Below, piece after piece: positions 8,024 through 18,098 of a stretch of DNA of 64,000 nucleotides. Source of the DNA: Acinetobacter sp. ANC 3813 (GTDB lineage Bacteria > Pseudomonadota > Gammaproteobacteria > Pseudomonadales > Moraxellaceae). Each line of letters begins with the position of its first letter. Within the stretch, counting starts at the first letter, position 1. The notes under the pieces were generated by a model that did not search any database, was not told the DNA's origin, and saw only the letters and a list, made by a program, of their open reading frames with translations. The translations under genes were made by a program, and so were the position numbers. The stretch spans positions 1-64,000 of the forward strand of contig NZ_NEGK01000005.1 of the NCBI RefSeq assembly GCF_002135435.1, written 5' to 3'.

Positions 8024-8141
8024 GAATGATTTATCACGTTCCACGATTAATACTTAATCAATGTTCCACAATTTAAATTAGGCATATTAAACAGCACGCT
8101 CCGCCATCAGTAATGAAAAAATAAAGTAAATATTCCTTTCA

Positions 8142-9629
8142 TCACTCCGCCGCTTCATTCGTCACGCGAAGCACTTCTTCCAGCGTGGTTTTACCAGCCA
8201 GCACTTTACGCAAGCCATCATCACGAATGGAACCCGAATGCTGACGTGCATAAGCTTCCACTTCATATTCCGCAGCATTGCCATGAATTAAGCGGCGCAT
8301 AGGTTCATCTACAGGCACAATTTCATAAATGGCGGTACGACCATTAAAACCTGTATGTGAACACTGGTCACAGCCTTTAGGTTTAGGCAGTTTTAGCACC
8401 GTATCATGCTGAATATTTGTAAATAATTTAGTTTCAAAATCATCTGCATCATGCCATGTCGCACAGTGAGGACACAAAGTACGCACCAAACGCTGAGCGA
8501 TCACACCAATAAGTGAGCTGGATAGTAAAAACGGCTCAATGCCCATATCTTTTAAACGGGTTACGGCGCCAATAGCAGTATTGGTATGCAGGGTCGATAA
8601 CACCAAGTGACCTGTTAACGACGCTTGTACCGCAATTTCTGCAGTTTCCAAATCACGGATCTCACCCACCATCACCACATCAGGGTCTTGACGCAGCATG
8701 GCTTTTAAAGCGCGGGCAAAGGTCATATCTACTTTGGTATTCACCTGCGTCTGACCAATGCCTTCCAATTGATATTCAATCGGATCTTCAGCCGTCAGAA
8801 TATTTTTAGAGCCGTCATTCAGGTCAGACAGCGCAGCATATAAAGTTGTGGTTTTACCAGAACCCGTTGGCCCTGTTACCAAAATAATGCCGTGCGGACG
8901 GTGTACTAAAACTTTTAAACGCTCATAGTCATTATTCATCAGGCCTAAATGGATCATGTTCAAACGGCCCGCCTGTTTATCCAGCAAACGCATAACCACA
9001 CGCTCACCATAAGATGACGGCAAGGTTGATACACGCACATCCACTTCACGGCCTGCTAAACGCAATGAAATACGGCCATCTTGCGGAATACGTTTTTCGG
9101 CAATATCCAGCTTAGCCATAACTTTAATACGCGATACCAGCAGCGGCGCCAATTCACGGCGCGGCTGCACAATTTCACGCAGCTGACCATCAACCCGCAG
9201 GCGCACTGAAAGTTTCTTTTCAAAGGATTCAATATGAATATCAGATGCGCCAACACGAATGGCTTCTGACAGCAAGGCATTGATGAGGCGCACAATCGGC
9301 GCATCATCTTCCTGATCCATCAAATCTTCAGTTTCAGGTACAGAGTCTGCAAGGCTGAGTAAATCTGGATGATCTTCCAGACCTGCCGCAACTTGCTGTG
9401 ATTCCCCTGTATCGCCTGCAAAACTGGAACTGAGCAGCTGATGAAACTCTTGATCTGTACACAGCTGATATTTTGCAGTTTTCCCCAAATAGCGCCGAGC
9501 TTCCTGCAGCGCCAGCAAAGGTGTGCTTTCCCTGCGGACGATATATGCCTGATCCCCTTCATAACGAAGTAAAACGCCATGCCGCTTGGCAAAACTATAT
9601 GGTATTTGTAATTGTTTGAGTACTTGCAT
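8142..9629 (-). CDS. gspE: Type II secretion system ATPase GspE (XcpR)
   Basis: GspE is the cytoplasmic hexameric ATPase that powers the type II secretion pseudopilus. The protein is 495 residues, normal for the family. An N-terminal GspE domain leads to the ATPase core, with Walker A GPTGSGKTTT at about 253-262, an Asp box, Walker B (DPDVVMVGEIRD) and a His box. The four-cysteine zinc motif that separates GspE from most PilB proteins is present as CPHC and CDQC. ATG at 9629 is preferred to the TTG one codon upstream. No other gsp genes are adjacent, and in Acinetobacter they are scattered. A PilB identity is less likely because of the length and the absence of pil neighbours. Confidence 0.9.
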   Translation of the reverse strand: MQVLKQLQIPYSFAKRHGVLLRYEGDQAYIVRRESTPLLALQEARRYLGKTAKYQLCTDQEFHQLLSSSFAGDTGESQQVAAGLEDHPDLLSLADSVPETEDLMDQEDDAPIVRLINALLSEAIRVGASDIHIESFEKKLSVRLRVDGQLREIVQPRRELAPLLVSRIKVMAKLDIAEKRIPQDGRISLRLAGREVDVRVSTLPSSYGERVVMRLLDKQAGRLNMIHLGLMNNDYERLKVLVHRPHGIILVTGPTGSGKTTTLYAALSDLNDGSKNILTAEDPIEYQLEGIGQTQVNTKVDMTFARALKAMLRQDPDVVMVGEIRDLETAEIAVQASLTGHLVLSTLHTNTAIGAVTRLKDMGIEPFLLSSSLIGVIAQRLVRTLCPHCATWHDADDFETKLFTNIQHDTVLKLPKPKGCDQCSHTGFNGRTAIYEIVPVDEPMRRLIHGNAAEYEVEAYARQHSGSIRDDGLRKVLAGKTTLEEVLRVTNEAAE

Positions 9630-9728
9630 CAAAGTTTATAATGATGAAAAAAGTGTTTTGAGTGTACTCTATGCTTATGACACCGTGAAGTCTGTTTTTC
9701 AGGTTTTAATGATAAAGGGAAAACTGCA

Positions 9729-10550
9729 TTGTCTTTGACTAGTGATGTATTGCAAACAGAAACGCCAAAACAAAAATGGTGGGGTGAACAACATTTTGAG
9801 CTGAACCGCCCAAAAACATGGCAATTCGGCTCACTGCTGTTCCGACTGACCCGCGGCCTGCAGGAATGGCGGCTGGAATATCACCGCCCTGCCGTGCAGT
9901 ATGATTATGAACAGCAATGGCACAGCATTGATGACCCTGAGTTTGCTTTTCCGCCGCCTGTGCATATTGAACGCTACATGTTTAAAAGTACGCATGAAAC
10001 CATTCAAATTATGCCGCGGCTGGCTGACCGTTCTGTGGTGATCCGCCCTGTCGATCCAATCTATATTCCAGCGGGACAGCGCGGCACCTTATATATCAGC
10101 ACGCCCTTATGGATTGCCGGTTTTGTCGATGGTCAAAAAGATCCGCTATTTGATATTCCTGTAATCTTACCCAAAGACACATGGTTTGGCCCGAATAAGC
10201 GCATGGGTGAAATCTGCTATGCCACGGCTGTCGATGGCCGTACAGAACTGCATCAGCTGAAAGTCCGTGCCTTTCGCGCGATTACCCCCATTGAATTTCA
10301 CAACACCAGTCATGAACAGCTACGCTTTGACCGCATGAATGTGCCTATTCCAGCCCTGCCACTGTTTTACAGTGAAAGCACTGGACGCTTATGGACATCG
10401 CAAATTAAAGTCCTGCATGAAAGTCCAGACCGCCCAGCGCGTATCCGCATTGAAAACCGCACGCCGCCGCATGCAGGTGAAGTCATGTATGTGCATCCAC
10501 CACGTGAACCTGCGGGCGCGCTGTTTAATATGTTTGATTCATTCTTCTAA
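9729..10550 (+). CDS. DUF432-family protein
   Basis: A cytoplasmic protein of 273 residues with no signal peptide or membrane segment. It fits the DUF432 family, a beta-rich domain of unknown function often encoded directly before MscS-type channels, as here. It is rich in Arg, Pro and Trp, with PIYIPAGQRGTLYIS in the middle. The start is TTG at 9729, supported by an AAGGGA ribosome site about 10 bases upstream; no ATG lies nearby. It is followed after 9 bases by mscS, so the two form an operon. A role linked to the channel is inferred from context only. It is divergently arranged with gspE, sharing a 99-base gap. Confidence 0.75.
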   Translation: MSLTSDVLQTETPKQKWWGEQHFELNRPKTWQFGSLLFRLTRGLQEWRLEYHRPAVQYDYEQQWHSIDDPEFAFPPPVHIERYMFKSTHETIQIMPRLADRSVVIRPVDPIYIPAGQRGTLYISTPLWIAGFVDGQKDPLFDIPVILPKDTWFGPNKRMGEICYATAVDGRTELHQLKVRAFRAITPIEFHNTSHEQLRFDRMNVPIPALPLFYSESTGRLWTSQIKVLHESPDRPARIRIENRTPPHAGEVMYVHPPREPAGALFNMFDSFF

Positions 10551-10559
10551 GGGGTAGTC

Positions 10560-11483
10560 ATGGCGAATACCAATATCTCCACGGAAATTACCAGCAGCCT
10601 GACTGGAATGTTCAAAAACGTGAATACAGACCGGCTGACTGAACTGCTGGTTGCGGTCATTTTGGCGTTTATCGGTTTTTTAATTGCGCGCTTTGTATCC
10701 AATGCCTTTATCCGCACCATTGGCACACGTTTTAATGCACACCAGCGCTTGGTCTGGCGCCGCGGTATTTTCTATTTTATTTTTATTATTTTTGTGATGG
10801 CCAGCCTTAAAGAGGCGGGCTTTAAACTCAGTGTCTTCTTAGGCGCTGCCGGTATTTTAACAGTCGCGCTGGGTTTCGCTTCACAAACCTCTGCATCCAA
10901 CCTGATCAGCGGGATTTTCTTGATTGGTGAAGGCTCTTTTGAAATTGGCGATACCATTCAGATTACCCTCATCCGCGGTCATACCATTGAAGGCGAAGTC
11001 ATTTCCATTGACCTGCTGTCCGTCAAGCTGCTGACGCAGGACAATGTCTATGTACGCCTGCCTAACGAGCAGCTGATTCGCGCCCCTGTGCATAATCTGT
11101 CGAAGTTTCCCATACGGCGCATCCCCATCACCTTGGCGATCAACTTTCACGAAGACATTATTAAGGTGCGTGAAGTACTGCTGGATGTTGCCAGCAAATA
11201 TCCGCTGGTGCTAGCCGATCCGAAGCCTGCAGTTACAGTGACGGCATTCCGCGAATCGTCTATTGAACTGCTGTTTGCAGTCTGGTGCCAGCAGGAAAAC
11301 TTCCTTCGCGTGCGTGATGAAATGCAGGAACGCATCCGCAATGGCTTTGTCGATAATCAAATTGAAATTCCAGTTCCCAAAATGGGCTTCGTTGACCGCC
11401 CTTCTGCGGCAGCGCTGCATAACGAAGAATTGGATCAGTATGCCAATGCGCAGGAAATCAAACGCGAACCGACACTTAAATAA
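10560..11483 (+). CDS. mscS: Small-conductance mechanosensitive channel, MscS family
   Basis: An inner-membrane channel that opens under membrane tension to release solutes during hypo-osmotic shock. The protein is 307 residues, close to E. coli MscS (286). Three membrane helices occupy about residues 20-140. The pore-lining helix is Gly/Ala-rich (LGAAGILTVALGFASQTSAS). The cytoplasmic beta domain begins with FEIGDTIQI and is followed by an alpha/beta domain. AAGGGG lies just before the ATG at 10560. It is co-transcribed with the DUF432 gene upstream and ends at a terminator (11512-11534). Confidence 0.9.
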   Translation: MANTNISTEITSSLTGMFKNVNTDRLTELLVAVILAFIGFLIARFVSNAFIRTIGTRFNAHQRLVWRRGIFYFIFIIFVMASLKEAGFKLSVFLGAAGILTVALGFASQTSASNLISGIFLIGEGSFEIGDTIQITLIRGHTIEGEVISIDLLSVKLLTQDNVYVRLPNEQLIRAPVHNLSKFPIRRIPITLAINFHEDIIKVREVLLDVASKYPLVLADPKPAVTVTAFRESSIELLFAVWCQQENFLRVRDEMQERIRNGFVDNQIEIPVPKMGFVDRPSAAALHNEELDQYANAQEIKREPTLK

Positions 11484-11511
11484 TTCTTTTCGATTGCTCC
11501 CAAGTCCATCT

Positions 11512-11534
11512 GCCCGCATTTTTGCGGGCTTTTT
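11512..11534 (+). terminator. Terminator of the DUF432-mscS operon
   Basis: A GC-rich 7-bp stem, GCCCGCA / TGCGGGC, with a TTTT loop and a five-T tail. Confidence 0.85.
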
Positions 11535-11638
11535 CATATCTAGCCAGTAAGCAAATCAGCAGTTCAGCAGTTCAATTCATTTGTCTCACAGCATCATCTT
11601 ACTCATACATACAGCGCAACCGATACTATGACTTTAAA

Positions 11639-14356
11639 TCAGGTTTTATGCTCATCCGATTCAGGCATAGGCGCAATATAGGCAATGATCAGCATGGCAA
11701 AACCTGCACCTAAAAAGGAAATCACGCGGGTGAGTGTGCCAATATGCGATAAATCAAACAGTACCAACTTCAGAGTCACTAAAACCAAAATACTGGCGCC
11801 AAAAATCCATAACGAACGCAAATGCCGTTTATCCGCGGTCAGCATGCAAATAAAGGCTAAGCTAACCCAGAGCAACGTAAAACTCAGCTGCACCGTGGCG
11901 TTTTCCCACATCTCCCAGACATTGTACGGCGTATCCAGATAAACATGCAGAGCGCGCAATACCACATAACTGCTGAGCCAAAGCAGGCCCAGCATCATTA
12001 AAATTGCGCCAAGACTTTTTTCCAAGCCCGCTTTCATCTGCAAATTCAGCATCCAGATAAACCCAGCCAGCATGGCAATACTAATGAGGTCAAACGGATT
12101 CAGCAGCGGCAGCCAATACATCTGAAAGGCCTGACGGCTGAAGATTTGCGAAAAAATAATCCATAGCAGCATCAACAGCAAAGTATTGCGTGACTGCCAA
12201 AACATTTGCCACGCATTATTGGGCTGACGATAACACCATAGAGCAAACAGCAGCGGCAAGATCACAGCACTCAAATACGGCATGCTTGGGATCAGCGTTA
12301 AACTGGTGAGCGCCAAACTCAGCATCACACCCAAACTGACCCATTCTTTTTCTTCTTTCACGCCTAGCAATGGGCGCAGCCATAGCGCCGTCAAGAGTAT
12401 TGCGCTTAAAGCAAACAGCATTCTGTCCTGCGTATGCTGCCAAACGATTGCGCCCTCATGGCTTAAGCTAATTGGCATATACAACGCCATAGCATAGACA
12501 GGGATAAGCCCAATCCATTTCGGCAGCAGCCATGACCATTCCGCCCCGCGGCGCAGCAGCCATTCATTCAAAATACTGTACACCGCTGCAATAATCAGCA
12601 GGCACCAAAACGCTTGGCTGGGACTGTCAATTTCATCCATCAGCAGGATAAACAGCATAACCGTAGCCGACAGCATCTGCATGCATTGGAAAGCGATTGC
12701 AGAATTTCTCAGCTGATTCCGAAAGGCGCTATAACTGTTAGCAACCAGTACCGCAAGCAAATAACTGATGCACAGCACCCAGTACGCATTGCTCGGAAAA
12801 ATATTTTGCACGGAAAAATAATACAGGCTGGAAAAGCCGGCCATCATCATCAGCCCCATGCCTACATAGCGGCTCAACGCAGAATGGCGGTATAGACCGT
12901 AGATGAATATAGCCACGCCTTCGATGGCCCAGCCCGCAACGCTCCATTGCTCATGCAATAAAATGGGCGGAATAAATGCCAAAAAGATCAGCATTAAACT
13001 GAAATAGCTTTGCGCAATGATCTGAATGATCTGGCTGCGTTTAGACAGTGCATGCAGTACGGCATATACGCCTGCAAAACTTAAGCTGAACAGCGCCTGC
13101 TGTTTCGGCTCATCAAAATACATCAGATATAAAAAGCCATAGCTGATGATTGGCGCGCCAAAAATCAGCGCCAAATCCAGTACAGGTTTCAATTGAAAAC
13201 GGCTGAGGCTCTCTTTAGCCAACAGCTGGCTAAAACGGAATCCCAGCCAAATAAAAATGGCGGCATGCGCATACACCAGCACACTTAGCATCGCCTTGTC
13301 TTGAGTATTTCCTTTATAAAATGCATAAGCGCCGCCCACCAGCACCGTCATTAAAAAGGAAATCTGATTCAGCACTTTCCAAGGACGCAAAGTACTGAGT
13401 ACAGCTACAGCAGCATTGATACACAGATAATAAGCAATAAACTCCACCGCAGTGGCATTGCGCACAGGCAAAGTAAAAGGCGCTATATAGGCAATAATCA
13501 TCGCCATCAATGCCAATTCAATGCTTTGCTGTTTCAGGCTCAGCCAAATTGCCAGCGCAATAATGCCTGCAAAGCACAGGCCTGCCAGTGCCAGGTTTGG
13601 AATCACCAGATTGTAATAGGCATAAAACAGCGTCAGCGAAAGGCTGGCAAGGCCTAACCCCTCCAGCGCCAAGGCAAAACCGCGGTTGCGCCGCTGCAGC
13701 ACATAGCCCAGCAGCGTCACGCCAGCACTCACCGCTGCGACTATCGCCAATTTAACAGCCAGACTCAGCTGCCAATGTTCAGTGGCAAAACGCAGCAGAA
13801 GAATGACGCCAATAACAAGCACAGCTATGGCAGCTTTGAGTACGGGATTGCCTTGAAACAGCCACAGTTTCAGCTGATCTGTCAGGCTTATAGCGGTAGC
13901 CGAATTCATCTGAGGCGCAGCTTTCACTGCGGAGGTTCGCGCCGCGAACGATGATTCATCTGCCAGCATCGGATGCGCATGCAGCTGATGCTGTATAGAC
14001 AGCACATTACGTTCAATGCGTTTCAGCCAGCGCAGGAAAAAGTAAATCCAGGCAGAAATCCCCACGCCTGTAAGTATGCCGATATGGCTAAATCCGCCCA
14101 CCAGAACCATGATGGATGAGAGATACAGCGGAATTTTAGAGCTTGGCACTAAAGGCAAACCTGCTTCTGCCGAGAGCTGATCCAGCGGCTTTTGCAAATC
14201 GTCGACATAGTGCATCACACTCACGGCAAAAGCCAATCCGCACAAATAGCTGAAAATTTTCCAGTCTGAAAACCAGCATCCGACCGCCACAATAATCAGC
14301 GCCATCAGCCAGATCATTCGGATTTCATTGCTTCCCTTATTTTGCCCGTTCAGCAT
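11639..14356 (-). CDS. Large polytopic membrane protein, DUF2339 family
   Basis: A 905-residue inner-membrane protein made almost wholly of hydrophobic helices (more than 20 by eye), separated by short loops with Arg/Lys-Gln-Gln clusters. A short soluble stretch lies near residues 115-155. This is typical of DUF2339, a family of unknown function common in Acinetobacter and Pseudomonas. The start at 14356 has a plausible AAGAG ribosome site; an in-frame ATG 13 codons later is possible. The gene stands alone on the minus strand between the mscS operon and polA. Its stop lies 104 bases from the mscS terminator, and no terminator of its own is obvious. Confidence 0.75.
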   Translation of the reverse strand: MLNGQNKGSNEIRMIWLMALIIVAVGCWFSDWKIFSYLCGLAFAVSVMHYVDDLQKPLDQLSAEAGLPLVPSSKIPLYLSSIMVLVGGFSHIGILTGVGISAWIYFFLRWLKRIERNVLSIQHQLHAHPMLADESSFAARTSAVKAAPQMNSATAISLTDQLKLWLFQGNPVLKAAIAVLVIGVILLLRFATEHWQLSLAVKLAIVAAVSAGVTLLGYVLQRRNRGFALALEGLGLASLSLTLFYAYYNLVIPNLALAGLCFAGIIALAIWLSLKQQSIELALMAMIIAYIAPFTLPVRNATAVEFIAYYLCINAAVAVLSTLRPWKVLNQISFLMTVLVGGAYAFYKGNTQDKAMLSVLVYAHAAIFIWLGFRFSQLLAKESLSRFQLKPVLDLALIFGAPIISYGFLYLMYFDEPKQQALFSLSFAGVYAVLHALSKRSQIIQIIAQSYFSLMLIFLAFIPPILLHEQWSVAGWAIEGVAIFIYGLYRHSALSRYVGMGLMMMAGFSSLYYFSVQNIFPSNAYWVLCISYLLAVLVANSYSAFRNQLRNSAIAFQCMQMLSATVMLFILLMDEIDSPSQAFWCLLIIAAVYSILNEWLLRRGAEWSWLLPKWIGLIPVYAMALYMPISLSHEGAIVWQHTQDRMLFALSAILLTALWLRPLLGVKEEKEWVSLGVMLSLALTSLTLIPSMPYLSAVILPLLFALWCYRQPNNAWQMFWQSRNTLLLMLLWIIFSQIFSRQAFQMYWLPLLNPFDLISIAMLAGFIWMLNLQMKAGLEKSLGAILMMLGLLWLSSYVVLRALHVYLDTPYNVWEMWENATVQLSFTLLWVSLAFICMLTADKRHLRSLWIFGASILVLVTLKLVLFDLSHIGTLTRVISFLGAGFAMLIIAYIAPMPESDEHKT

Positions 14357-14580
14357 GCCTGCTCTTCATATCCTTTTCATATGATAATACCCCAGCACGG
14401 CACAGATATTTGACGGCTTTATCAGATATTCGGTAAACATCTAAAAACTGAGCCTTAGTGAAACGGTCTATATCTTTAAATCTGAGCAAAAAAACCAAAG
14501 CTCAAGCATACAATCATGCATCAGCGCAGATTGAAAAAATCACGTACAATAAAACTGTTTTCTGGATTAGGAATTTTTCA

Positions 14581-17346
14581 ATGCCGCCATTTGTCTTGGT
14601 CGACGGGTCATACTTTTTATATCGCGCCTTTCACGCACTCCCCCCTTTAACCACGTCAACTGGATTGCACACCAATGCTGTCCGCGGTGCAATTTCCGCT
14701 ATTCAGAAACTGATGCGCCGCACTCAGCCGACGCATATGGCCGTTATTTTTGATACACCGGAACCAACCTTCCGTCATGAATTGTCACCCATTTATAAAG
14801 GTGACCGTCCTGCAATGCCAACAGAATTGGCTGAACAGATTCCCTATCTGCATGCCCTGATCCGCGCACTGGGTATTCCCCTGCATATGCTGCCGGGCGC
14901 AGAAGCCGATGACATCATTGGCACCTTGGCCAAACGCGCAGAAGCCAAAGGCCATCAAGTGCTGATTTCCACTGGCGATAAAGACATGGCGCAGCTGGTT
15001 ACCGAAAAAGTAACGCTGGAAGACAGCTTTAAAGATAAGCCGATGGATGTAAACGGCGTCTTTGAAAAATTTGGGGTATGGCCTCATCAGATTATTGATT
15101 ACCTGACGCTGATGGGCGATGCGTCAGACGGCATTGTCGGTGTTCCCGGTGTTGGTGCAAAAACAGCAGCCAAACTGCTGACTGAATATGGTTCCATTGG
15201 CGGCATTTTAGAAAATGTCGACAGCATTAAAGGCAAAGTCGGTCAAAATATTAAAGACAATGTCGAAGGCATTGCGCTGGATCATCAATTAGCCAGCATC
15301 GTCTGCGATCTCGACATGAACCTGACCTATGATGACCTGAAGCTAGCCGATCCAAATATCGATCAGCTGCGCAGCCTCTATACAGAGCTTGAATTCCGCA
15401 ATCAGCTGCAGTCGCTGGATCATCCAAACAATCCAAATGGCGCAACCTACAAGCAAAATTCGAAAGCGATTATTAAAGAAGCTCACGCTGAAGAAAAAGC
15501 GGTTATTGAAGATCAAGCTTCGGTGACCAGCACGGATGACGTTTTGGGGCAAGCCAATTACCACACTGTTTTAGCGCAAACAGACTGGGACAATTTATTC
15601 AACCGCCTGAGTACCGAAAAACGCTTTGCCTTTGATACTGAAACCACCAGTCTAGATTACCGCATTGCGCAAATTGTCGGGTTCTCTGTGGCTTTTGATG
15701 CGCATGATGCCTATTACGTGCCGCTGGCGCATGATTATGAAGGCGCGCCTGAACAGCTGAATCGCGACAGCATTTTGGCGCAGATCAAACCGATTTTAGA
15801 AGACAAAAGCGTCGAGAAGATTGGCCACCATTTAAAATATGATGCGCATGTGCTGGAAAACCACGGTATTGAATTGCAAGGCTGGTACTTCGATACCATG
15901 CTGGCATCCTATGTGCTGAACTCTGTTGCGACCCGTCATGGCATGGATGATGTGGCGCGTTTATATCTCAGCCATTTGACCACAACGTTTGAACAAGTTG
16001 CTGGCAAAGGTGCGAAGCAAAAAACCTTTAACCAGATTGAGCTGGAAACAGCCTCGCATTATGCCGCAGAAGATGCGCATGTCACTTTCCGCCTGTATGA
16101 AGTGCTGGATGCCAAACTGCAAAAGCACCCTGAGCTGACCAATATTCTGCACAATGTTGAAATGCCCGTGGCGCGTGTGCTGACCATGATGGAAGAAAAC
16201 GGCATTGAGCTGAACTTAGAGTTCCTCGACCAGCTGAGTGTTGAATTTGCCAACACGATGCAGGATTTGGAAAACCAAATCACTGAATTGGCGGGCCAAT
16301 CTTTCAATGTCAGCTCACCCAAACAAGTAGGCGAAATCCTGTTTGATAAGCTTGGCCTGAAAGGCGGCAAGAAAACATCAACAGGACAATACAGCACCAG
16401 CGAAAGTGTTTTAGAAAAAATCGAACATCCAATTACGGATCTGATTTTAGAATACCGCGGACTGTCTAAACTGAAAAGCACCTACACCGACGGGCTGCTG
16501 AAACAAGCCAATAATGATACGCACCGTGTGCATACCAGCTACCATCAGGCGCTAACTGCCACTGGCCGTTTATCATCAACCGATCCGAACTTGCAAAATA
16601 TCCCTGTACGTGAAGATATTGGCCGTCAAATCCGTAAAGCCTTTATTGCGCCTAAAGGCCGCATTTTACTGGCAGCCGATTATTCGCAAATTGAACTGCG
16701 TTTGATGGCGCATTTTTCACAAGACCATGCCTTAGTCGATGCCTTCAATCACGGACAAGACGTACACCGCCGCACAGCAGCGGAAGTCCTTGGCATTGCT
16801 TTGGAAGATGTGACCAGCAATCAGCGCCGTCAAGCCAAAGCTGTCAACTTTGGTCTGCTCTATGGCATGTCTGAATTTGGCCTTACCCGTCAGCTCGGTT
16901 TTAGCCGTGAAGAATCACGCAGCTATATTGGCAAATATTTCCAGCGCTACCCTGGTGTACTGGAATATATGGAACGCACCCGCCAAGTCGCGCGTGAGCA
17001 AGGTTTTGTAGAAACTATTTTAGGCCGCCGTCTGTATACGCCAGATATCAACGCCAGCAATAAAATGATCAAGCAAGGCGCCGAACGCGCGGCCATCAAT
17101 GCGCCGCTGCAAGGCTCTGCAGCTGACATTATTAAAATGGCCATGATTGAAGTAGAAAAAATGCTGCCGAAAGACCAAGCCAAAATGCTGCTGCAAGTGC
17201 ACGATGAATTGGTCTTTGAAGTGGATGAAGCCATTGCCGATGATTTAGCCCTGAAACTGGCTGACGTGATGCAGTCCGTGCTGAAAATCTCTGTTCCGCT
17301 GGTCGTAGAAGTCGGTAAAGGCAACAACTGGGATGAAGCGCATTAA
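14581..17346 (+). CDS. polA: DNA polymerase I
   Basis: A 921-residue repair and Okazaki-fragment polymerase with all three domains. The 5'-nuclease domain starts at FVLVDGSYFLYRAFHALPPL (residues 1 to about 290). The 3'-5' exonuclease domain is intact, with the FDTETTSLD acidic motif. The polymerase domain carries DYSQIELRLMAH (motif A), RRQAKAVNFGLLYG (motif B) and VHDELVFE (motif C). ATG at 14581 is chosen because the 5'-nuclease fold starts there, with AGGA 8 bases upstream. The frame stays open back to 14458, but that extension is Lys-rich and unlike the family. The gene is monocistronic and ends before a shared terminator at 17461-17488. Confidence 0.97.
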   Translation: MPPFVLVDGSYFLYRAFHALPPLTTSTGLHTNAVRGAISAIQKLMRRTQPTHMAVIFDTPEPTFRHELSPIYKGDRPAMPTELAEQIPYLHALIRALGIPLHMLPGAEADDIIGTLAKRAEAKGHQVLISTGDKDMAQLVTEKVTLEDSFKDKPMDVNGVFEKFGVWPHQIIDYLTLMGDASDGIVGVPGVGAKTAAKLLTEYGSIGGILENVDSIKGKVGQNIKDNVEGIALDHQLASIVCDLDMNLTYDDLKLADPNIDQLRSLYTELEFRNQLQSLDHPNNPNGATYKQNSKAIIKEAHAEEKAVIEDQASVTSTDDVLGQANYHTVLAQTDWDNLFNRLSTEKRFAFDTETTSLDYRIAQIVGFSVAFDAHDAYYVPLAHDYEGAPEQLNRDSILAQIKPILEDKSVEKIGHHLKYDAHVLENHGIELQGWYFDTMLASYVLNSVATRHGMDDVARLYLSHLTTTFEQVAGKGAKQKTFNQIELETASHYAAEDAHVTFRLYEVLDAKLQKHPELTNILHNVEMPVARVLTMMEENGIELNLEFLDQLSVEFANTMQDLENQITELAGQSFNVSSPKQVGEILFDKLGLKGGKKTSTGQYSTSESVLEKIEHPITDLILEYRGLSKLKSTYTDGLLKQANNDTHRVHTSYHQALTATGRLSSTDPNLQNIPVREDIGRQIRKAFIAPKGRILLAADYSQIELRLMAHFSQDHALVDAFNHGQDVHRRTAAEVLGIALEDVTSNQRRQAKAVNFGLLYGMSEFGLTRQLGFSREESRSYIGKYFQRYPGVLEYMERTRQVAREQGFVETILGRRLYTPDINASNKMIKQGAERAAINAPLQGSAADIIKMAMIEVEKMLPKDQAKMLLQVHDELVFEVDEAIADDLALKLADVMQSVLKISVPLVVEVGKGNNWDEAH

Positions 17347-17371
17347 GAGCTTGCACCGAATATGAGTGTTC

Positions 17372-17416
17372 CCTCTCCTTTTAGGAGATGAGCAGCACTG
17401 CTGCGCAAGGGAGAGG
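17372..17416. repeat. Nested imperfect palindrome downstream of polA
   Basis: An outer stem CCTCTCCT / GGGAGAGG (17372-17379 with 17409-17416, one G-T pair) encloses an inner stem GCAGC-act-GCTGC (17392-17404). The CCCTCTCC motif resembles part of the C/G-run repeat between pheS and pheT. No long T run follows it on the plus strand. Confidence 0.45.
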
Positions 17417-17460
17417 TTTTCTACCCAAATAAACATACACGGTGACAAATATTCAGCCAT

Positions 17461-17488
17461 AAAAAAGGACTCAACCGAGTCCTTTTTT
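17461..17488. terminator. Bidirectional terminator between polA and the yggT operon
   Basis: A 12-bp perfect stem, AAAAAAGGACTC with its complement, and an AACC loop. A and T tracts on both sides let it serve polA (plus) and yggT (minus), which converge here. Confidence 0.9.
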
Positions 17489-17501
17489 ATTTCACTTAAA
17501 C

Positions 17502-18071
17502 TTATAAGCCAGTCAGCAGCACAATCGCGACTTCTTTCATAATCATTTCTGCAAGCAGCAAAGCGAAGATCGCCACGATTGGCGATAAGTCAATCATGCC
17601 CATATTCGGTAATATCCGGCGGAACGGCGCCAATAGCGGCTCTGCCAATTCCTGAATGACCTCAATATAAGGCGAACGTGATTGGCTGAACATCACTACC
17701 CAGCTCAAAATAATCGAAGCGAAAATTAAGTAGCGGCAGAAACGGATCAGATCCTGAATCATGGTCACAAAAGTCATGATCACCAAATGCACTGGACTAT
17801 TCAGTGAGGCGCCGGACAAATGCATTAAGCCGAACATTTTTAAAATGTACAGAATAATCAGCAAAGCCAAAGCTGCAGTATTTACACGGCCCTTACCCAC
17901 AGTAGGGAAAATACGGCTGAATATATCCACAATTTTAGTGGCTTTTGCAGTTGAAAGCACCACCGGATTGTACGGGCTGACTGCAGCCAATTGCATTAAA
18001 AAACGGAAAAACACGAGCAGAATCGCTACGTTAATAATGATGCCAAAAATCAGCGCAGAATTTGCACCCAT
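17502..18071 (-). CDS. yggT: YggT family membrane protein
   Basis: A 189-residue inner-membrane protein with two YGGT repeats. Each has a pair of hydrophobic helices linked by a conserved loop, such as SPYNPVV in the first half and SPYIEVIQELAEPLLAPFRRI in the second. The molecular role is unsettled; the family is linked to cell division, osmotic stress and turgor, and is very often encoded next to proC, as here. It lies 27 bases downstream of proC and is the last gene of the accA-tilS-proC-yggT run, ending at the shared terminator. Confidence 0.88.
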   Translation of the reverse strand: MGANSALIFGIIINVAILLVFFRFLMQLAAVSPYNPVVLSTAKATKIVDIFSRIFPTVGKGRVNTAALALLIILYILKMFGLMHLSGASLNSPVHLVIMTFVTMIQDLIRFCRYLIFASIILSWVVMFSQSRSPYIEVIQELAEPLLAPFRRILPNMGMIDLSPIVAIFALLLAEMIMKEVAIVLLTGL

Positions 18072-18098
18072 AGCAGATTATTCCTCAATAAAAACCAA

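Larger units (their letters stand above)
7691..8141. other. Intergenic region between the SIR2 gene and gspE
   Basis: A stretch of 451 bases without a gene. The first 230 bases are extremely AT-rich and should hold the promoter of the SIR2-NTPase gene. They are followed by the right dif-like site (7922-7949) and the gspE terminator (7992-8023). The last part has base composition like the core genome and no visible ORF. Confidence 0.6.

Noticed and set aside
14458..14580. N-terminal extension of polA by 41 codons
   Set aside because: The extension is Lys/Asn-rich, unlike the family, and ATG 14581 has a ribosome site right where the 5'-nuclease fold begins.
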